From NCBI GenBank assembly GCA_900637705.1, contig LR134390.1:1364001-1428000 (forward strand): a stretch of 64,000 bases of DNA, written 5' to 3'. Under the pieces are notes generated by a model that saw nothing but the letters and a program-made list of their open reading frames with translations, had not been told where the DNA came from and made no database searches. The first letter of the stretch is position 1. The number at the start of each line of letters is the position of its first letter. Source of the stretch: Fusobacterium varium (GTDB taxonomy: Bacteria; Fusobacteriota; Fusobacteriia; Fusobacteriales; Fusobacteriaceae). This document shows, piece after piece, positions 9,079 to 19,902 of this stretch. Position numbers and translations under genes: made by a program.

Positions 9079-11340
9079 ATGAATAATATTTTAAGAGATG
9101 CAAAAAGGGTAAAAACCAATATAAACAGAGCTAAATCTCTTGTTCCGACAGGAAAATCAAATGATGCTGAGGAAAAAAATCCTGAAGCTGTAGTCAGTGG
9201 AAGAAAAGCAGAAAGCAAGTTTATAACTTCTTTTGTTTCAAGGATTGGGAAACAGCCTGTAAACTGTGATTACTTTGCATATTCTGAATTGAATGATTTC
9301 GGCTGCTGGATAGTGGCAGATGGATTTGATGAAGAAAGAGGAGGAGAAGAGGCAGCAAAAATAGTTTCTGAAAGCATAATAGCTCAATTTCTGGAAAAAC
9401 CCAAATTTTCAAGAAGATATCTGAAAAAACTTATTTTAAAAGCTCATAGAAAATTGGAGGAAATAAGAGAAAGAAGCAGGGAAAAAAGAGCTATGAGTGC
9501 TTCAATAGTAATATTTCTTACAGACTATACATCTATGATATATGGAGCAGTGGGAAATGCCAGACTGTACCTCATCAGAGATGATGTTGTGAGAGAAAAA
9601 ACAAGAGATGATTCAATAGCACACTTAGTTTATGAAGCCAACCAACTGGACTATAAAGAGATAAGATTTCACGGGCAGAGGAATAAACTGACACAGAATA
9701 TGGGTGAGTCTGATGGAATAAGTCCGGAAATATCAAAGAAAATTCAGCTGTATGATGGAGATAGAATACTTCTCATGTCACATGGAGCATGGGAAAATCT
9801 TGATGAATCTGAAATAGAGGTTGAACTTTCAAAAACCGACAGTGTAGGAAAATGGATAGGTTCTCTTGAGGAGAGAATCAAGGAAAACAGCAGCACTAAT
9901 GTGCCTAACTATACACTGGCTGGAATATTCATCAATGAAGTATCACCATCTGGAAAGAAAAAATTTAAATTCAACTATGTAAAATATCTCGTAATCCTGC
10001 TCATTATCTTAATAATAGGATTCCTGCTGTACAGAGGTTACAGTTTGAAAAGAACAAGAGATATAACATATGAGAAAGCATATACTTATGAAGAAGAAGG
10101 TCTGAAAGCAGTAGCCGAAGGAGATTTTGAAAAAGCGTTAAATTCTTTTGAGCTGAGCAAAATGAATATAATGCCCTTGAAATAAGTCCGAAAGAAGCAA
10201 ATATTGTATATAGAACTATCTTTTCTCCTAAGATAACTAATATAAATCTTGGAAAACAGATACTTCTTGTAGATAAAAGATAGAATAGATAGGACTGCTG
10301 CAAAGCATACTTGAGGATCTGAACGAGGGAGATAAGCTATACAACAGCAATAATTTCCTAGAGGCAGAAGAAAAATATAAAGAGGGGAAAGCTAAAATAC
10401 CTCAGCTGAAAGACTTGAAATACAATAAATAGATGAGATATCTAAAAAATTAGATGACTCTATAGTAGCAAGCAAGGCTCTTGCTGTAGGATATGATATG
10501 AAGACGGAAGCTGATATGATGGTACAGGATAATGATGTAGAAGGAGCTATAAGAAATTATCTTGAAGCTAAAATAATATTTTTGAAGTACAACAAAATAG
10601 ATCTTTTGGCAGAGGTGACAGAAAAAGCTGAACGTCTGGCAAAAGTAAGAAATAGAAAATATGATACAGCTCTTATGTATGAGAAAAGAGCTTATGAAAT
10701 GGAAACAAAAGATATAAACGGAGCTATAGTGTATCTGGAAATGGCTAAGGGAATATATGGAGAATTGAGAGATGAAGCAAGAAGAACAGAGGTTACTGAA
10801 AAAATATTGAGATTAGATGAACTTAGAAAAACTTTATCACAGGAGAGCAAAGCATACTTGAATGAAGCAAAAGCTTATGCTGACAGTGGAGAGTATGAAA
10901 GAGCTTTAGCTATAATCAAGAAATCACAGGATATCTCAGTGCAGCTGAAAGATAATCAGAAAATGGCTGACGCTATGCAGTCAGAAGCTGATCTTTTCTT
11001 CAAAAATGAAAAATATCAACTGGCATATGAAAAGTATCAGGAAGCTTACGGAGTAGCTGCTGACACAAATAATGCAGTACAGCAGGAATATTTAAAGGGA
11101 AAAATAGATACTATGAAAAATATGCTTGAAACTAAAAAGTTAGAAACTACAGGAGATACACTTTTCAGCAATAAAAAATATAAAGAGTCTAGAAAAATCT
11201 ATAAAGAGGCTATAGAAAAATATAAACAGCTGGAAGGCAATAAATATTTTGAAAAAGAAAACTATGACAAACTTATGGAAGAAGTTATGAAAAAGGAGAA
11301 GGCAGCTTGGAAAGAAAGCAACTGGATTCCATTCTTCTAA
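9079..11340 (+). CDS. PP2C-like membrane protein with TPR-like tail (frame-disrupted)
   Basis: The intact 5' frame (9079-10185) gives a PP2C-like domain (about 45-295), then a membrane segment (about 305-322). The tail continues in other frames through 11340 as charged TPR-like repeats. Breaks: one A short at 10159-10162, one at 10275-10278, one at 10427-10429. A TAG at 10286 also remains in frame after these repairs, so true inactivation is possible. With three added A the span is 755 codons. The N-terminal metal motifs are kept (VNCDY, ADGFDEERGG), but the later Asp of the SDG motif is replaced (MSHGAWENL) and DN is PN, so phosphatase activity is doubtful. Same architecture as the protein at 28881-30770. 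Confidence 0.75.
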
Positions 11341-12016
11341 GAAATGGAGAACAATTTATTACTTATTTAATAACCGATGAAGCTGGTGAAAAAAGCATAT
11401 TAAAATTAATAAATCCTGAATATTTAGAATATCAGGATAAATACCAGAAAATAAAAGAACAGTTTCAACTGGAAAAACAGGTTCTAAATCTTCTGAATAT
11501 AGAGGAGATACCCAAATATATAGACAGTGGAGATAATTTTCTCCACTTGTCTTATATCAAAGGGCAAAATTTACAAAAATATGTTGAAAGTAAAAAAATC
11601 TCTGTAGAGGAGATAGAAAAAATAATATGCAGTGTATCTGAAACAGCAGGAAAACTGCATAGACTAGGTATTGTGCATTGTGATATAAAGCCTAGCAATA
11701 TAATATATGATGGGAAAAAAACATATATTATAGATTTCGGTTCAGTATCTTTTAGAGGAGAAGAGAGCATATATATTCAGGGAAGCAAAGGTTTTTCATC
11801 CCCTGAAATATATATACATGGAGCAAAAAGAACTGTTCAGGATGATATTTACAGTATAACTGCATTATACTGTTGGCTTTTAAGCAGTCAGAATTACAAT
11901 AGCTATATAGAGGAAAATAATGAGATATTTAAAATCGGACTGGCTGATAAAAAGAAGATAGATTTAAAAGCACAAAGGAATTGACAGGTGCTATCAAAAC
12001 AATCAGGAGAGAATGA
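11307..12016 (+). CDS. Serine/threonine protein kinase (frameshifted 3' end)
   Basis: A eukaryotic-type kinase domain fills the protein: ATP lysine in SILKLI, catalytic loop HCDIKPSN, metal-binding IIDFGSV and a SPE in place of APE. Key catalytic residues are present; a classical glycine-rich loop is not evident. It starts at TTG 11307 (GGAG 8 bases upstream), overlapping the end of the PP2C-like gene by 34 bases. As sequenced it stops at 11984. Adding one A at 11949-11953 continues it with a typical C-lobe end (KEDRFKSTKEL) and a TGA at 12014 that overlaps the next ATG. No membrane segment or sensor is present. It is the likely writer for the two FHA proteins. Confidence 0.85.
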
Positions 12017-14599
12017 TGAAACAGTACTATATCTATGATGAATTAAAAAGAAAAACATACTATGATCTGCATAAAATATGTGTAGATGAAAAACTTATAG
12101 AAGGTTTCAGGGAAAATCTAAACAGAAGTGAGCTTATAAACATAATATTGAAGTACAGGAGCAGGGAAAAAGTATATGGAATAGACTCATATAAGGAAAA
12201 TGGAATTGAAAGACTTCAGGAACTTTTTGATACAAGGTTGGGATTTAAACTCAATGACTCAAACAGTATTAAAATACCTCACAAAGTTGTAATATACAAA
12301 GATATGCCCCTCAGTGATGAAGATGACTATAAAATCACTATTCCAGAGCATATTTCAGATAATAATATTTTTTTGATGAATGGAAACAGTTACCTGTGTG
12401 GAATTTTTCAGCTTTCTAGAAATAAGAGTGAAAGAAACTCTTTCTTTATAAGAAGTGATGAAAAACTATTAAGATTGGAAAACTTAAAGAATCAAAACTA
12501 CTCTTTGATTTTTTCAACAGAAGCGATGAGAAATTTTTATTCAATGCTTATTACAAGGAAAAAAACGAGGGCAGTATGCCTATGTCTTTAAATTACTATC
12601 AGATACCACTGGATAGTTTCCATTTTTTAGATTTGGAAATAACAGATACCCCTTTATGTATAGACTTTGGAACTGCCAATACAACAGCCGGAGTGTATCT
12701 GGATAAGTACTATATAAAAAATCTGCCCCAGCATAAGATACTCAGTGGACATATGTTTTTGGATAAAATTAACTATGTCAAATTTCCTAAAAATGAGGAA
12801 GAATATGCAAATGTCATACCAACAGTAGTTTATGTGAAAAATTGTTTTGATGAGAACAACATAAAATATGCTTTTGGATATGAAGTGGAGGAAAAATTAA
12901 AAAACAGCAACTATAATCTAAAGGGAAGTGTATTCTACGGAATCAAAAACTGGGTAAAGTCTATAGATGAAAAAGAGAGAATAGTTGATGAAAACGGCGA
13001 CATCAGATATATAGAGAGAAAGAAAATCATCAAAGCATATATAGATTATGTTGTTGACAGAGCTGAATCTCTTTTTAAATGCAGATTTAGAAATATCCAT
13101 ATAACTACCCCAGTAAAATTAAAGAGTGAATTTTTAAATATGTTTAAAGAAATTCTTCCTGACTACAAGATTATAGAAGAAAATGCTTTAGATGAAGGGG
13201 TTGCAGTTCTATATAATTCTATTGAAAGAATAATTGGAAAAGGAAAATTTGAGGACAACGAGGAATATAAGGCTCTCATAATAGACTGTGGTGGAGGAAC
13301 TACCGATCTTGCTTCATGTGTATTCAAAATAAATTCTGAAGAAATAAACTATGATATTGACATAAAAACTACCTTTGAAAACAGTGAGGAAAGTTTTGGT
13401 GGAAACAACATTACTTACAGAATAATGCAGTATCTTAAAATACTGCTTTCTCAATACTATACAAATAAAAAAGATGGTGTAGGAATAAATGATCTTATTC
13501 CCAATATCAGTGAGCTTATATACAGAGATGTAGATGAAAAGGGAGTTAAAAAAATATATGAGATACTGGAAGAAGAATATGAGAAAGCTGAAAAAATCAT
13601 ACCTACAAAATTTGGGGAATTTGAAAACAAAGCAAGTGATGTGTATTCAAAGGTAAAAAATAATTTTTTCTTTATGTGGGAAATAGCAGAGCTTTTGAAA
13701 AGGGAACTTTTTAAGAGAAGTACAATAATAAGAACAAAATTTGACAGTGTGAGATATGAAAACAGCGACTTAGCTTCAACATATCTTCCAAGCTGGAATT
13801 TGAATGTATATGATGGAGGATATATCAGAAATATAACTATGTTTCCCAATATTATAATAAATAAAAGTGAGATAGTGAAACTGATAAAAGGTGATATATA
13901 TGAAATATTCAGAAGATTTCTGACATCATATTATGAAACTGGAATAATATTTGACTATTCACTGATTAAATTGAGTGGACAGACATGCAAGGTAAATCTT
14001 TTTAATGACATATTAAAAGAGTTTGTTCCAGGTAAGATGATAGACTTCAGAAGAAATATGGAGGAAGATGAGCAGCAGTTGAAAATAAGCTGTCTGGACG
14101 GAGCAATCAGATATCTGAATTCAAGCAAGATAGGGAATATAAAGGTGTCTGTAAAAAATGATATACCAATAGTGCCATATTCGCTTCATGGAACAAAATA
14201 TACAGGAGAGGAAGTAGAGATATTGAGAACAGGGGAACAGGCTGGATCAAGTGCTGGTTATATAAAGAAAATATCTTCTACTGAAATATTGCCTTTACAT
14301 CTGAAAAATAAAGAACAGGAAATAAAAAATATTTTACATATATAAATAAGCCGGAAGACTACAAGGAAATAGATGAACTGGAAGTTCTTAAAATGCTTGA
14401 CGGGCATTTTGGACAGGAGGAACTTGACAGCATACTCAATGGGGAAACTAAGTTTTTTGCCTATACCGACGCTAATTTCTGGGGATTCTATGTTACAGGG
14501 GTAAAAAGGGAGAATAATCAGACATATATAGGAAAAAGGAAATATTTTTCATTTGAGGAGGATATAACTACTATAAGTTTCTTTGATGGAAGACATTAA
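12013..14599 (+). CDS. Hsp70-like ATPase with extra N-terminal domain (frameshifted)
   Basis: Three overlapping frames join into one 862-residue protein if one A is added at 12479-12482 and one at 14324-14329. The N-terminal ~210 residues are unrecognised, with a SAP-like helical stretch near residues 18-50. The Hsp70/actin-type ATPase begins around 220: phosphate-1 loop CIDFGTANTTAG, phosphate-2 loop IIDCGGGTTD. The substrate-binding beta domain and lid of DnaK are not evident. The start ATG overlaps the kinase stop. With the J-protein of this operon it would make a dedicated chaperone pair, perhaps for sheath or effector handling; that role is inference. As sequenced the visible pieces are 12013-12591, 12576-14345 and 14393-14599. 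Confidence 0.8.
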
Positions 14600-14617
14600 T
14601 ATTAGGGAGGAGATTTT

Positions 14618-15499
14618 ATGAGAGCTTCAATAAAAATAGGTGAAAAAATTAAAAAACAGCAAGAGTTTCAAGGAGAAAATGGTGAGGTTCAAACTGTAAT
14701 AGATGAGGGAGATTTGATTGAATTATCAGAAAAAGAAATAATAAGTATTCAGCTTAATAGTATAAAAATTGGAAAAGATTTAGAAAATACTAAGCTGGAT
14801 AATTCTATTATCAACATAGGAAAAGAATTTGCTCACAGTGGAGGATATACTGCTCCTACATCATTAGTAAAGGAGGAAATGGGATTTTCTATTACAGTAA
14901 AAGGAAGAATAATAGCAGCAGCAGATGAAATGACTCTTTTGGGAATATTTACCAATACTGGAAATGTAACTGGGTTAATCCCTTCAAGTTCTTCTGAATA
15001 TAAGAGTTATGAAGAAGGATTGAAAGCAAAGTGGAAATTTAGAGATGTCTTTCAAGGACTGGAAATGATTACTGCAATTAAAAAGGATTCTGAAAATTGG
15101 AAAAAAATAGATTTGGGAAAAAGTGCTGAAAATTGCAATAAGTTAAAAAAATGGGCCCTTACTTATAAAAAATCAGAAAATTTTAATCCTCCTGTTTATA
15201 GTCCAGAAGAAGAGGAATTTAAAGACTATAAAGATGTAAAAATAGAGATAGTACTTTCAGAAATTCAGAGCCTTGTATATGAAATTCCAAGTATGTATAT
15301 GGACAGCTATAGTGAAAGCTTCGATATAGAAAAAGGAGAAGGTACATACGTATTCGTCTTAAAAGAAAAATATAATAGAGGGATAAATGATATAAAAATG
15401 GATGCAAATAAAGAAAAATTTGGGGATAAAATAACTGGTGGCATAAAAAAGGTGATGGGAAAATTTTCAGGAACATCAGAAAAAGATGAAAAAAATTAA
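14618..15499 (+). CDS. Unrecognised protein of the injection-system block
   Basis: A 293-residue soluble, acidic protein with a strong ribosome site (AGGGAGGAG). I do not recognise it. The first half has beta-rich stretches (GGYTAPTSLV, GFSITVKGRIIAA), the last ~30 residues are a basic, flexible tail. It lies 18 bases after the Hsp70-like gene and 12 bases before a set of secreted paralogues, so it is part of the same transcription unit. A structural or baseplate role would fit its place, but nothing in the sequence proves it. Confidence 0.55.
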   Translation: MRASIKIGEKIKKQQEFQGENGEVQTVIDEGDLIELSEKEIISIQLNSIKIGKDLENTKLDNSIINIGKEFAHSGGYTAPTSLVKEEMGFSITVKGRIIAAADEMTLLGIFTNTGNVTGLIPSSSSEYKSYEEGLKAKWKFRDVFQGLEMITAIKKDSENWKKIDLGKSAENCNKLKKWALTYKKSENFNPPVYSPEEEEFKDYKDVKIEIVLSEIQSLVYEIPSMYMDSYSESFDIEKGEGTYVFVLKEKYNRGINDIKMDANKEKFGDKITGGIKKVMGKFSGTSEKDEKN

Positions 15500-15511
15500 A
15501 AAGGAGAATTT

Positions 15512-16495
15512 ATGAAAAAAATAATAAGTATAGTTCTGTTTCTAATAATTCAAATATCTTCATATTCATTTGAAGATAACTATGTATTTAATGCTGAAAG
15601 AATAAAAAAAGTATTTTCCGAATGGGATTTTGTAAATGAAAAAAAGAGTGAAAATCATTATATGAGGTTTATAAATAGAGAAAAAGACATAACAATAGAT
15701 ATTTCAAACTATAAAAAGGGCGATACTCCTGAAACTGCTGAAAGAAGATTTCATAAATCAGCTTTAGAAGATGATTATATATTTAATGGAAATGGACTTT
15801 TGAGTGTAAAATATTTAGGAACTGCTTCAAAGGAATATACAAAATATACAGAAAATGGAATTGAAAAGGAAGAAAATTTTTTCTTTGAAAAAGTAAAATT
15901 TGCAATATTCCATACTAACTCAGAAGAAAACTATAAAGAGACATTAGAATTAGTAAAAGAAGCAATAGATCCATCAATGAAAGTAAAAAATAGGCCCAAG
16001 AAAGTATTTAAAAAGCCATTGGAAATAGATCAAATATTTGATGTAAAGAAATTAAAAAGAGAATTTGATAATACACATAAATTTGTAGAATTGAAAAAAA
16101 ATGCAGATCCATCTGGAATAATGTTACTTTTAGATGAAAAGAAAGCTGGTTTTAGAAGACAAATAATAATAGAGAGCAATAATAATTTTAGCAAAGAGGT
16201 AATAACAAAAAGAAGAGACTATAGTTTAAAACTTGGTGATGACGATATGCCAGGATATAAATATATAAAAGAGGATAAGAAATCAGAAAAATATTTTGGA
16301 GTACCTTCAAGAGAATATCAAAATACCTATTTTAGAGATAAGAAAATTTTTGATGTAATAGTAATGGCAAATGTTATAGTAACAGATCAGTATGGAATAT
16401 TGATAATAAACTATATACCAGAAGGACAAAAAGAATTTGCAGATAAACAATATGAAGAATATTTAAAAATATTGAGTTCGTGTTTAAAAAAATAA
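15512..16495 (+). CDS. Secreted protein, tandem paralogue 1 of 3
   Basis: A 327-residue protein with an N-terminal signal peptide (MKKIISIVLFLIIQ then a polar cut region near residue 20) and no lipobox cysteine, so probably periplasmic. The mature part looks like two related halves: about 23-150 starting YVFNAERIKKVFSEW, and about 170-327 starting IFDVKKLKREFDN, each followed by a beta-rich stretch. The family is not known to me. It begins a run of three near-identical genes with identical spacing and ribosome sites. Being periplasmic and next to an effector system, the set could be immunity proteins; this is only inference. Confidence 0.6.
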   Translation: MKKIISIVLFLIIQISSYSFEDNYVFNAERIKKVFSEWDFVNEKKSENHYMRFINREKDITIDISNYKKGDTPETAERRFHKSALEDDYIFNGNGLLSVKYLGTASKEYTKYTENGIEKEENFFFEKVKFAIFHTNSEENYKETLELVKEAIDPSMKVKNRPKKVFKKPLEIDQIFDVKKLKREFDNTHKFVELKKNADPSGIMLLLDEKKAGFRRQIIIESNNNFSKEVITKRRDYSLKLGDDDMPGYKYIKEDKKSEKYFGVPSREYQNTYFRDKKIFDVIVMANVIVTDQYGILIINYIPEGQKEFADKQYEEYLKILSSCLKK

Positions 16496-16508
16496 AATGG
16501 AGAATTTA

Positions 16509-17501
16509 ATGAAAAAAATAATAAGTATAGTTCTATTTCTAATAATTCAAATATTTTCATATTCATTTGAAAATAATTATGTATTTAATGCTGAAAGAAT
16601 AAAAAAAGTATTTTCTGAATGGGATTTTGTAGATGAAGAAAAGAAAGAAAATCATTATATGAGGTTTATAAATAGAGAAAATGATGTAACAATAGATATT
16701 TCAAACTATAAAAAGGGTGATACTCCTGAAACTGCTGAAAGAAGATTTCATAAATCCGCTTTAGAAGATGATTATGTATTTGATGGAAATGGGCATTTAA
16801 GCATTGAATATTTAGGGAATGTTTCAAAGGAATATATAAAATATACAGAAATTGGAATTAGAAAGAAAGAAAATTTTTTCTTTGAAAAAGTAAAATTTGC
16901 AATAGTTTATACTGGAACTGAAAAAGACTATAAAGAGACATTAGAATTGGTAAAAGAAGCAATAGATCCATCAATGAAAGTAAAAAATAGACCCAAGAAA
17001 GTATTTAAAAAGCCATTGGAAATAGATCAAATATTTGATGTGAAGAAATTAAAAAGAGAATTTGATAATACACATAAATTTGTGGAACTAGAATATGCTA
17101 AAAAGAAGAATGGAATGCCTTCATATGTAATGATAGTTTTAGATGAAAAGAAAGTAGGTTTAAGAAGACAGATAATAATAGAAAGCAATGATAATTTTAA
17201 TAAGAAAGTAATAGAAAAAAGAAGAGAGTATAATTTAAAGTTTGGAAAAGATATGCAAGGATATGAATACATAAAAGAAGATAAGAAATCAGAAAAATAT
17301 TTTGGAGTACCTTCAAAAGAATATCAAAATACCTATTTTAAGGATAAGAAAATTTTTGATATAGTAACCATATCTAATCTTATTTCAACAGATGAATATA
17401 CAATATTAATAACAAATTTTATTCCAGAAGGACAAAAAGAATTTGCAGATAAACAGTATGAAGAGTATTTAAAAATATTGAGTTCGTGTTTAAAAAAATA
17501 A
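16509..17501 (+). CDS. Secreted protein, tandem paralogue 2 of 3
   Basis: Closely matches the preceding gene in signal peptide, both halves and the C-terminal EEYLKILSSCLKK. I place the start at ATG 16509, which aligns with its paralogues; the ATG at 16497 is part of the ATGGAGA ribosome site. Differences cluster around residues 75-110 and 180-225, while the ends are nearly identical, a pattern expected after tandem duplication with local divergence. Confidence 0.6.
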   Translation: MKKIISIVLFLIIQIFSYSFENNYVFNAERIKKVFSEWDFVDEEKKENHYMRFINRENDVTIDISNYKKGDTPETAERRFHKSALEDDYVFDGNGHLSIEYLGNVSKEYIKYTEIGIRKKENFFFEKVKFAIVYTGTEKDYKETLELVKEAIDPSMKVKNRPKKVFKKPLEIDQIFDVKKLKREFDNTHKFVELEYAKKKNGMPSYVMIVLDEKKVGLRRQIIIESNDNFNKKVIEKRREYNLKFGKDMQGYEYIKEDKKSEKYFGVPSKEYQNTYFKDKKIFDIVTISNLISTDEYTILITNFIPEGQKEFADKQYEEYLKILSSCLKK

Positions 17502-17513
17502 AATGGAGAATTT

Positions 17514-18509
17514 ATGAAAAAAATAATAAGTATAGTTCTGTTTCTAATAATTCAAATATCTTCATATTCATTTGAAGATAACTATGTATTTAATGCTGAA
17601 AGAATAAAAAAAGTATTTTCTGAATGGGATTTTGTAGATGAAGAAAAGAAAGAAAATCATTATATGAGGTTTGTAAATAGAGAAAAAGATGTAACAATAG
17701 ATATTTCAAATTATAAAAAAGGGGATAATCTAGAAATAGCAGAAAAAAGATTTTATAAAATATCTTTAAATGAAAAATTTAGTTTTATGGGAAATAATCA
17801 TTTAAGTATTAAATATCTAGGAATAGCTTCAAAAGAATTTATGAGATATAGTGAAACTGGTATTGAAAGAAAAGAAAATTTTTTCTTTGAAAAAGTAAAA
17901 TTTGCAGTAGTTTATACTGGAACTGAAGAAGACTATAAAGAAGCATTAGAATTGGTGAAAGAGGCAATAGATCCATCAATGAAAGTAAAAAATAGGCCCA
18001 AGAAAGCATTTAAAAAACCATTAGAAGTAGATCAAATATTTGATGTAAAAAAGCTGAAAAGAGAATTTGATAATACACATAAATTTGTGGAATTAGAAAA
18101 AGGAAAAAATACTGATAAGACTTCTTCATATGTAATGATATTTTTAGATGAAAAGAAAGCTGGTTTTAGAAGACAGATAATAATAGAAGATAATGATAAT
18201 TTTAGCAAAGAGGTAATAACAAGAAGAAGTGACTATAGTTTAAAACTGGGTGATGATGATATGCCAGGATATAAATATATAAAAGAAGATAAGAAATCAG
18301 AAAAATATTTTGGAGTATCTTCAAGGGAATATCAAAACACCTATTTTAGAGATAAGAAAATTTTTGATGTAATAGCAATGGCAAATGTTATAGTAACAGA
18401 TCAGTATGAAATATTGATAATAAACTATATACCAGAAGGACAAAAAGAATTTGCAGATAAACAATATGAAGAATATTTAAAAATATTGAGTTCGTGTTTA
18501 AAAAAATAA
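17514..18509 (+). CDS. Secreted protein, tandem paralogue 3 of 3
   Basis: 331 residues, with the same signal peptide and two-half layout as the two genes before it. It is closest to copy 1 at the signal peptide and in the last ~110 residues, and to copy 2 around residues 35-60, which suggests gene conversion between copies. It differs most at residues 70-105. A strong stem-loop (18517-18548) closes the set. Confidence 0.6.
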   Translation: MKKIISIVLFLIIQISSYSFEDNYVFNAERIKKVFSEWDFVDEEKKENHYMRFVNREKDVTIDISNYKKGDNLEIAEKRFYKISLNEKFSFMGNNHLSIKYLGIASKEFMRYSETGIERKENFFFEKVKFAVVYTGTEEDYKEALELVKEAIDPSMKVKNRPKKAFKKPLEVDQIFDVKKLKREFDNTHKFVELEKGKNTDKTSSYVMIFLDEKKAGFRRQIIIEDNDNFSKEVITRRSDYSLKLGDDDMPGYKYIKEDKKSEKYFGVSSREYQNTYFRDKKIFDVIAMANVIVTDQYEILIINYIPEGQKEFADKQYEEYLKILSSCLKK

Positions 18510-18516
18510 AACAATG

Positions 18517-18548
18517 CTGTATAGGAGGCTTTTCAGCCTCTTATACAG
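18517..18548 (+). terminator. Stem-loop after the secreted paralogues
   Basis: CTGTATA-GGAGGCT pairs with AGCCTCT-TATACAG around a TTTC loop (18517-18548), a strong stem with one internal mismatch. No T-run follows on the + strand, so it may be a processing or attenuation site rather than a full terminator. Confidence 0.55.
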
Positions 18549-18609
18549 TAAAATTTGAAATTATGAAAATTTTTCAATTTAAAATGGAAAGTTTTTATAA
18601 TTTTAAAAA

Positions 18610-19902
18610 ATGAGAATAATTATAGAGGTGAAAAATGAAACATATAAAAAAATTATAGAAAATGAACTTAAAAATTTAGTTGAGGATGATAGAATTCTTT
18701 TTAGAAAAACTTCTTTAAAGACTTTTGAATTTTTAGTTAATGATTTAGAAGAAAGAATGAAGAATTTTGAAAGCAAGATATTAGATTCAGCTATATCACA
18801 AGAAAATAATATTAGTGTTGTAAATATGATAGTTCCTAAAAACGATTTTTATTTATATGAAGAAAATTTTTCTCCTATTATACTTTCAGATACAGCAGAA
18901 AGATCATTGCTTGAAATACTAAACAGTGAAGATAAAGTTTATAAAAAAATATTATTAGATTTGGACAAGGAAAATATTGAACCAATCTTAAATATGAATT
19001 TTAATGGTATAGGAAAATTAAATGATAAGGAATATACTTTTACTTTTAAAATAGAAAAAGATGATAGTTATAGTAAAAAGATAAAGGAAATATATGATGT
19101 TTTTGGTTTAAATGGGTTGAAATGGAGAACACTAAATACTCCATATATTTTTAAAGCTTTTAAAATAGTAATAGTGGAATTTGAAAATGAGTTATTGGAA
19201 GAATTAAAAAAGACTGATGAAGCTTTTGTAATAGATATTGATAAAAAAAATCTGGAGAAAAGCTGGATAGAAGATTATCTTATTTTATGGAATATCATAC
19301 GAATAAATATGCTTGGGAATGGAGAAATAAATCCGACTAAGGATAGAATACATTATGAACATACCTTGTTTTTTAATAATAACAGCAATGTATATTTATG
19401 TCCTGATGAGGAGATTTATATTTACTATATTCAAAGAATATTAAATGGTTTTAGGATAATAACAGATGAAAATAGAGAAATGAAATGGGAGTTTATAAAA
19501 ATATCTGAAGTAGATGAAAAAATATATGAAACTAAATTAAAGTATCCAGTATTTTCGAATAGAATAAATCCATCTTTTATTAATAAAATAAAAATGGAAA
19601 ATGATATCAGACTAAGGAATTTAGGTGAAATAAAAAGAATGGTTAATAGTTTTGATGATGTCAGCAGAAGAATGGATTTAGTAAAAGTTGAAATAGCAGA
19701 TGGAGAAAAAAGGTACACAGTTTCAGATGATTTAAATCCATTCCTTATTGACGAATTTAAATTAAAAGGAAAAAATTCAAATATGTATTTATATTTTAAA
19801 ATATTAAAAAAAGATTTGTATATAAGAGAAGTTCTTGACTTTATAATATCTGAATTGCAGTTGTATTTTCCAGAATATAATTGTAGAGGAGTATTGGTAT
19901 AA
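18610..19902 (+). CDS. Unrecognised large soluble protein, possible baseplate component
   Basis: A 430-residue acidic protein without signal peptide or membrane segment. I recognise no motif. Its stop overlaps the ATG of the next gene (TAATG at 19900-19904), so the two are translationally coupled and probably interact. A coupled pair of about 430 and 237 residues inside an injection locus would suit baseplate wedge proteins, by analogy with TssF and TssG, but no sequence signature supports that here. The start at 18610 has no good ribosome site. Confidence 0.5.
   Translation: MRIIIEVKNETYKKIIENELKNLVEDDRILFRKTSLKTFEFLVNDLEERMKNFESKILDSAISQENNISVVNMIVPKNDFYLYEENFSPIILSDTAERSLLEILNSEDKVYKKILLDLDKENIEPILNMNFNGIGKLNDKEYTFTFKIEKDDSYSKKIKEIYDVFGLNGLKWRTLNTPYIFKAFKIVIVEFENELLEELKKTDEAFVIDIDKKNLEKSWIEDYLILWNIIRINMLGNGEINPTKDRIHYEHTLFFNNNSNVYLCPDEEIYIYYIQRILNGFRIITDENREMKWEFIKISEVDEKIYETKLKYPVFSNRINPSFINKIKMENDIRLRNLGEIKRMVNSFDDVSRRMDLVKVEIADGEKRYTVSDDLNPFLIDEFKLKGKNSNMYLYFKILKKDLYIREVLDFIISELQLYFPEYNCRGVLV

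Noticed and set aside
9079-14599. Programmed frameshifting or polymerase slippage as a way to express the broken genes
   Set aside because: The runs are mostly three to six A, shorter than known slippage sites, and the same break type occurs in yhcC. A sequencing or assembly cause is simpler.
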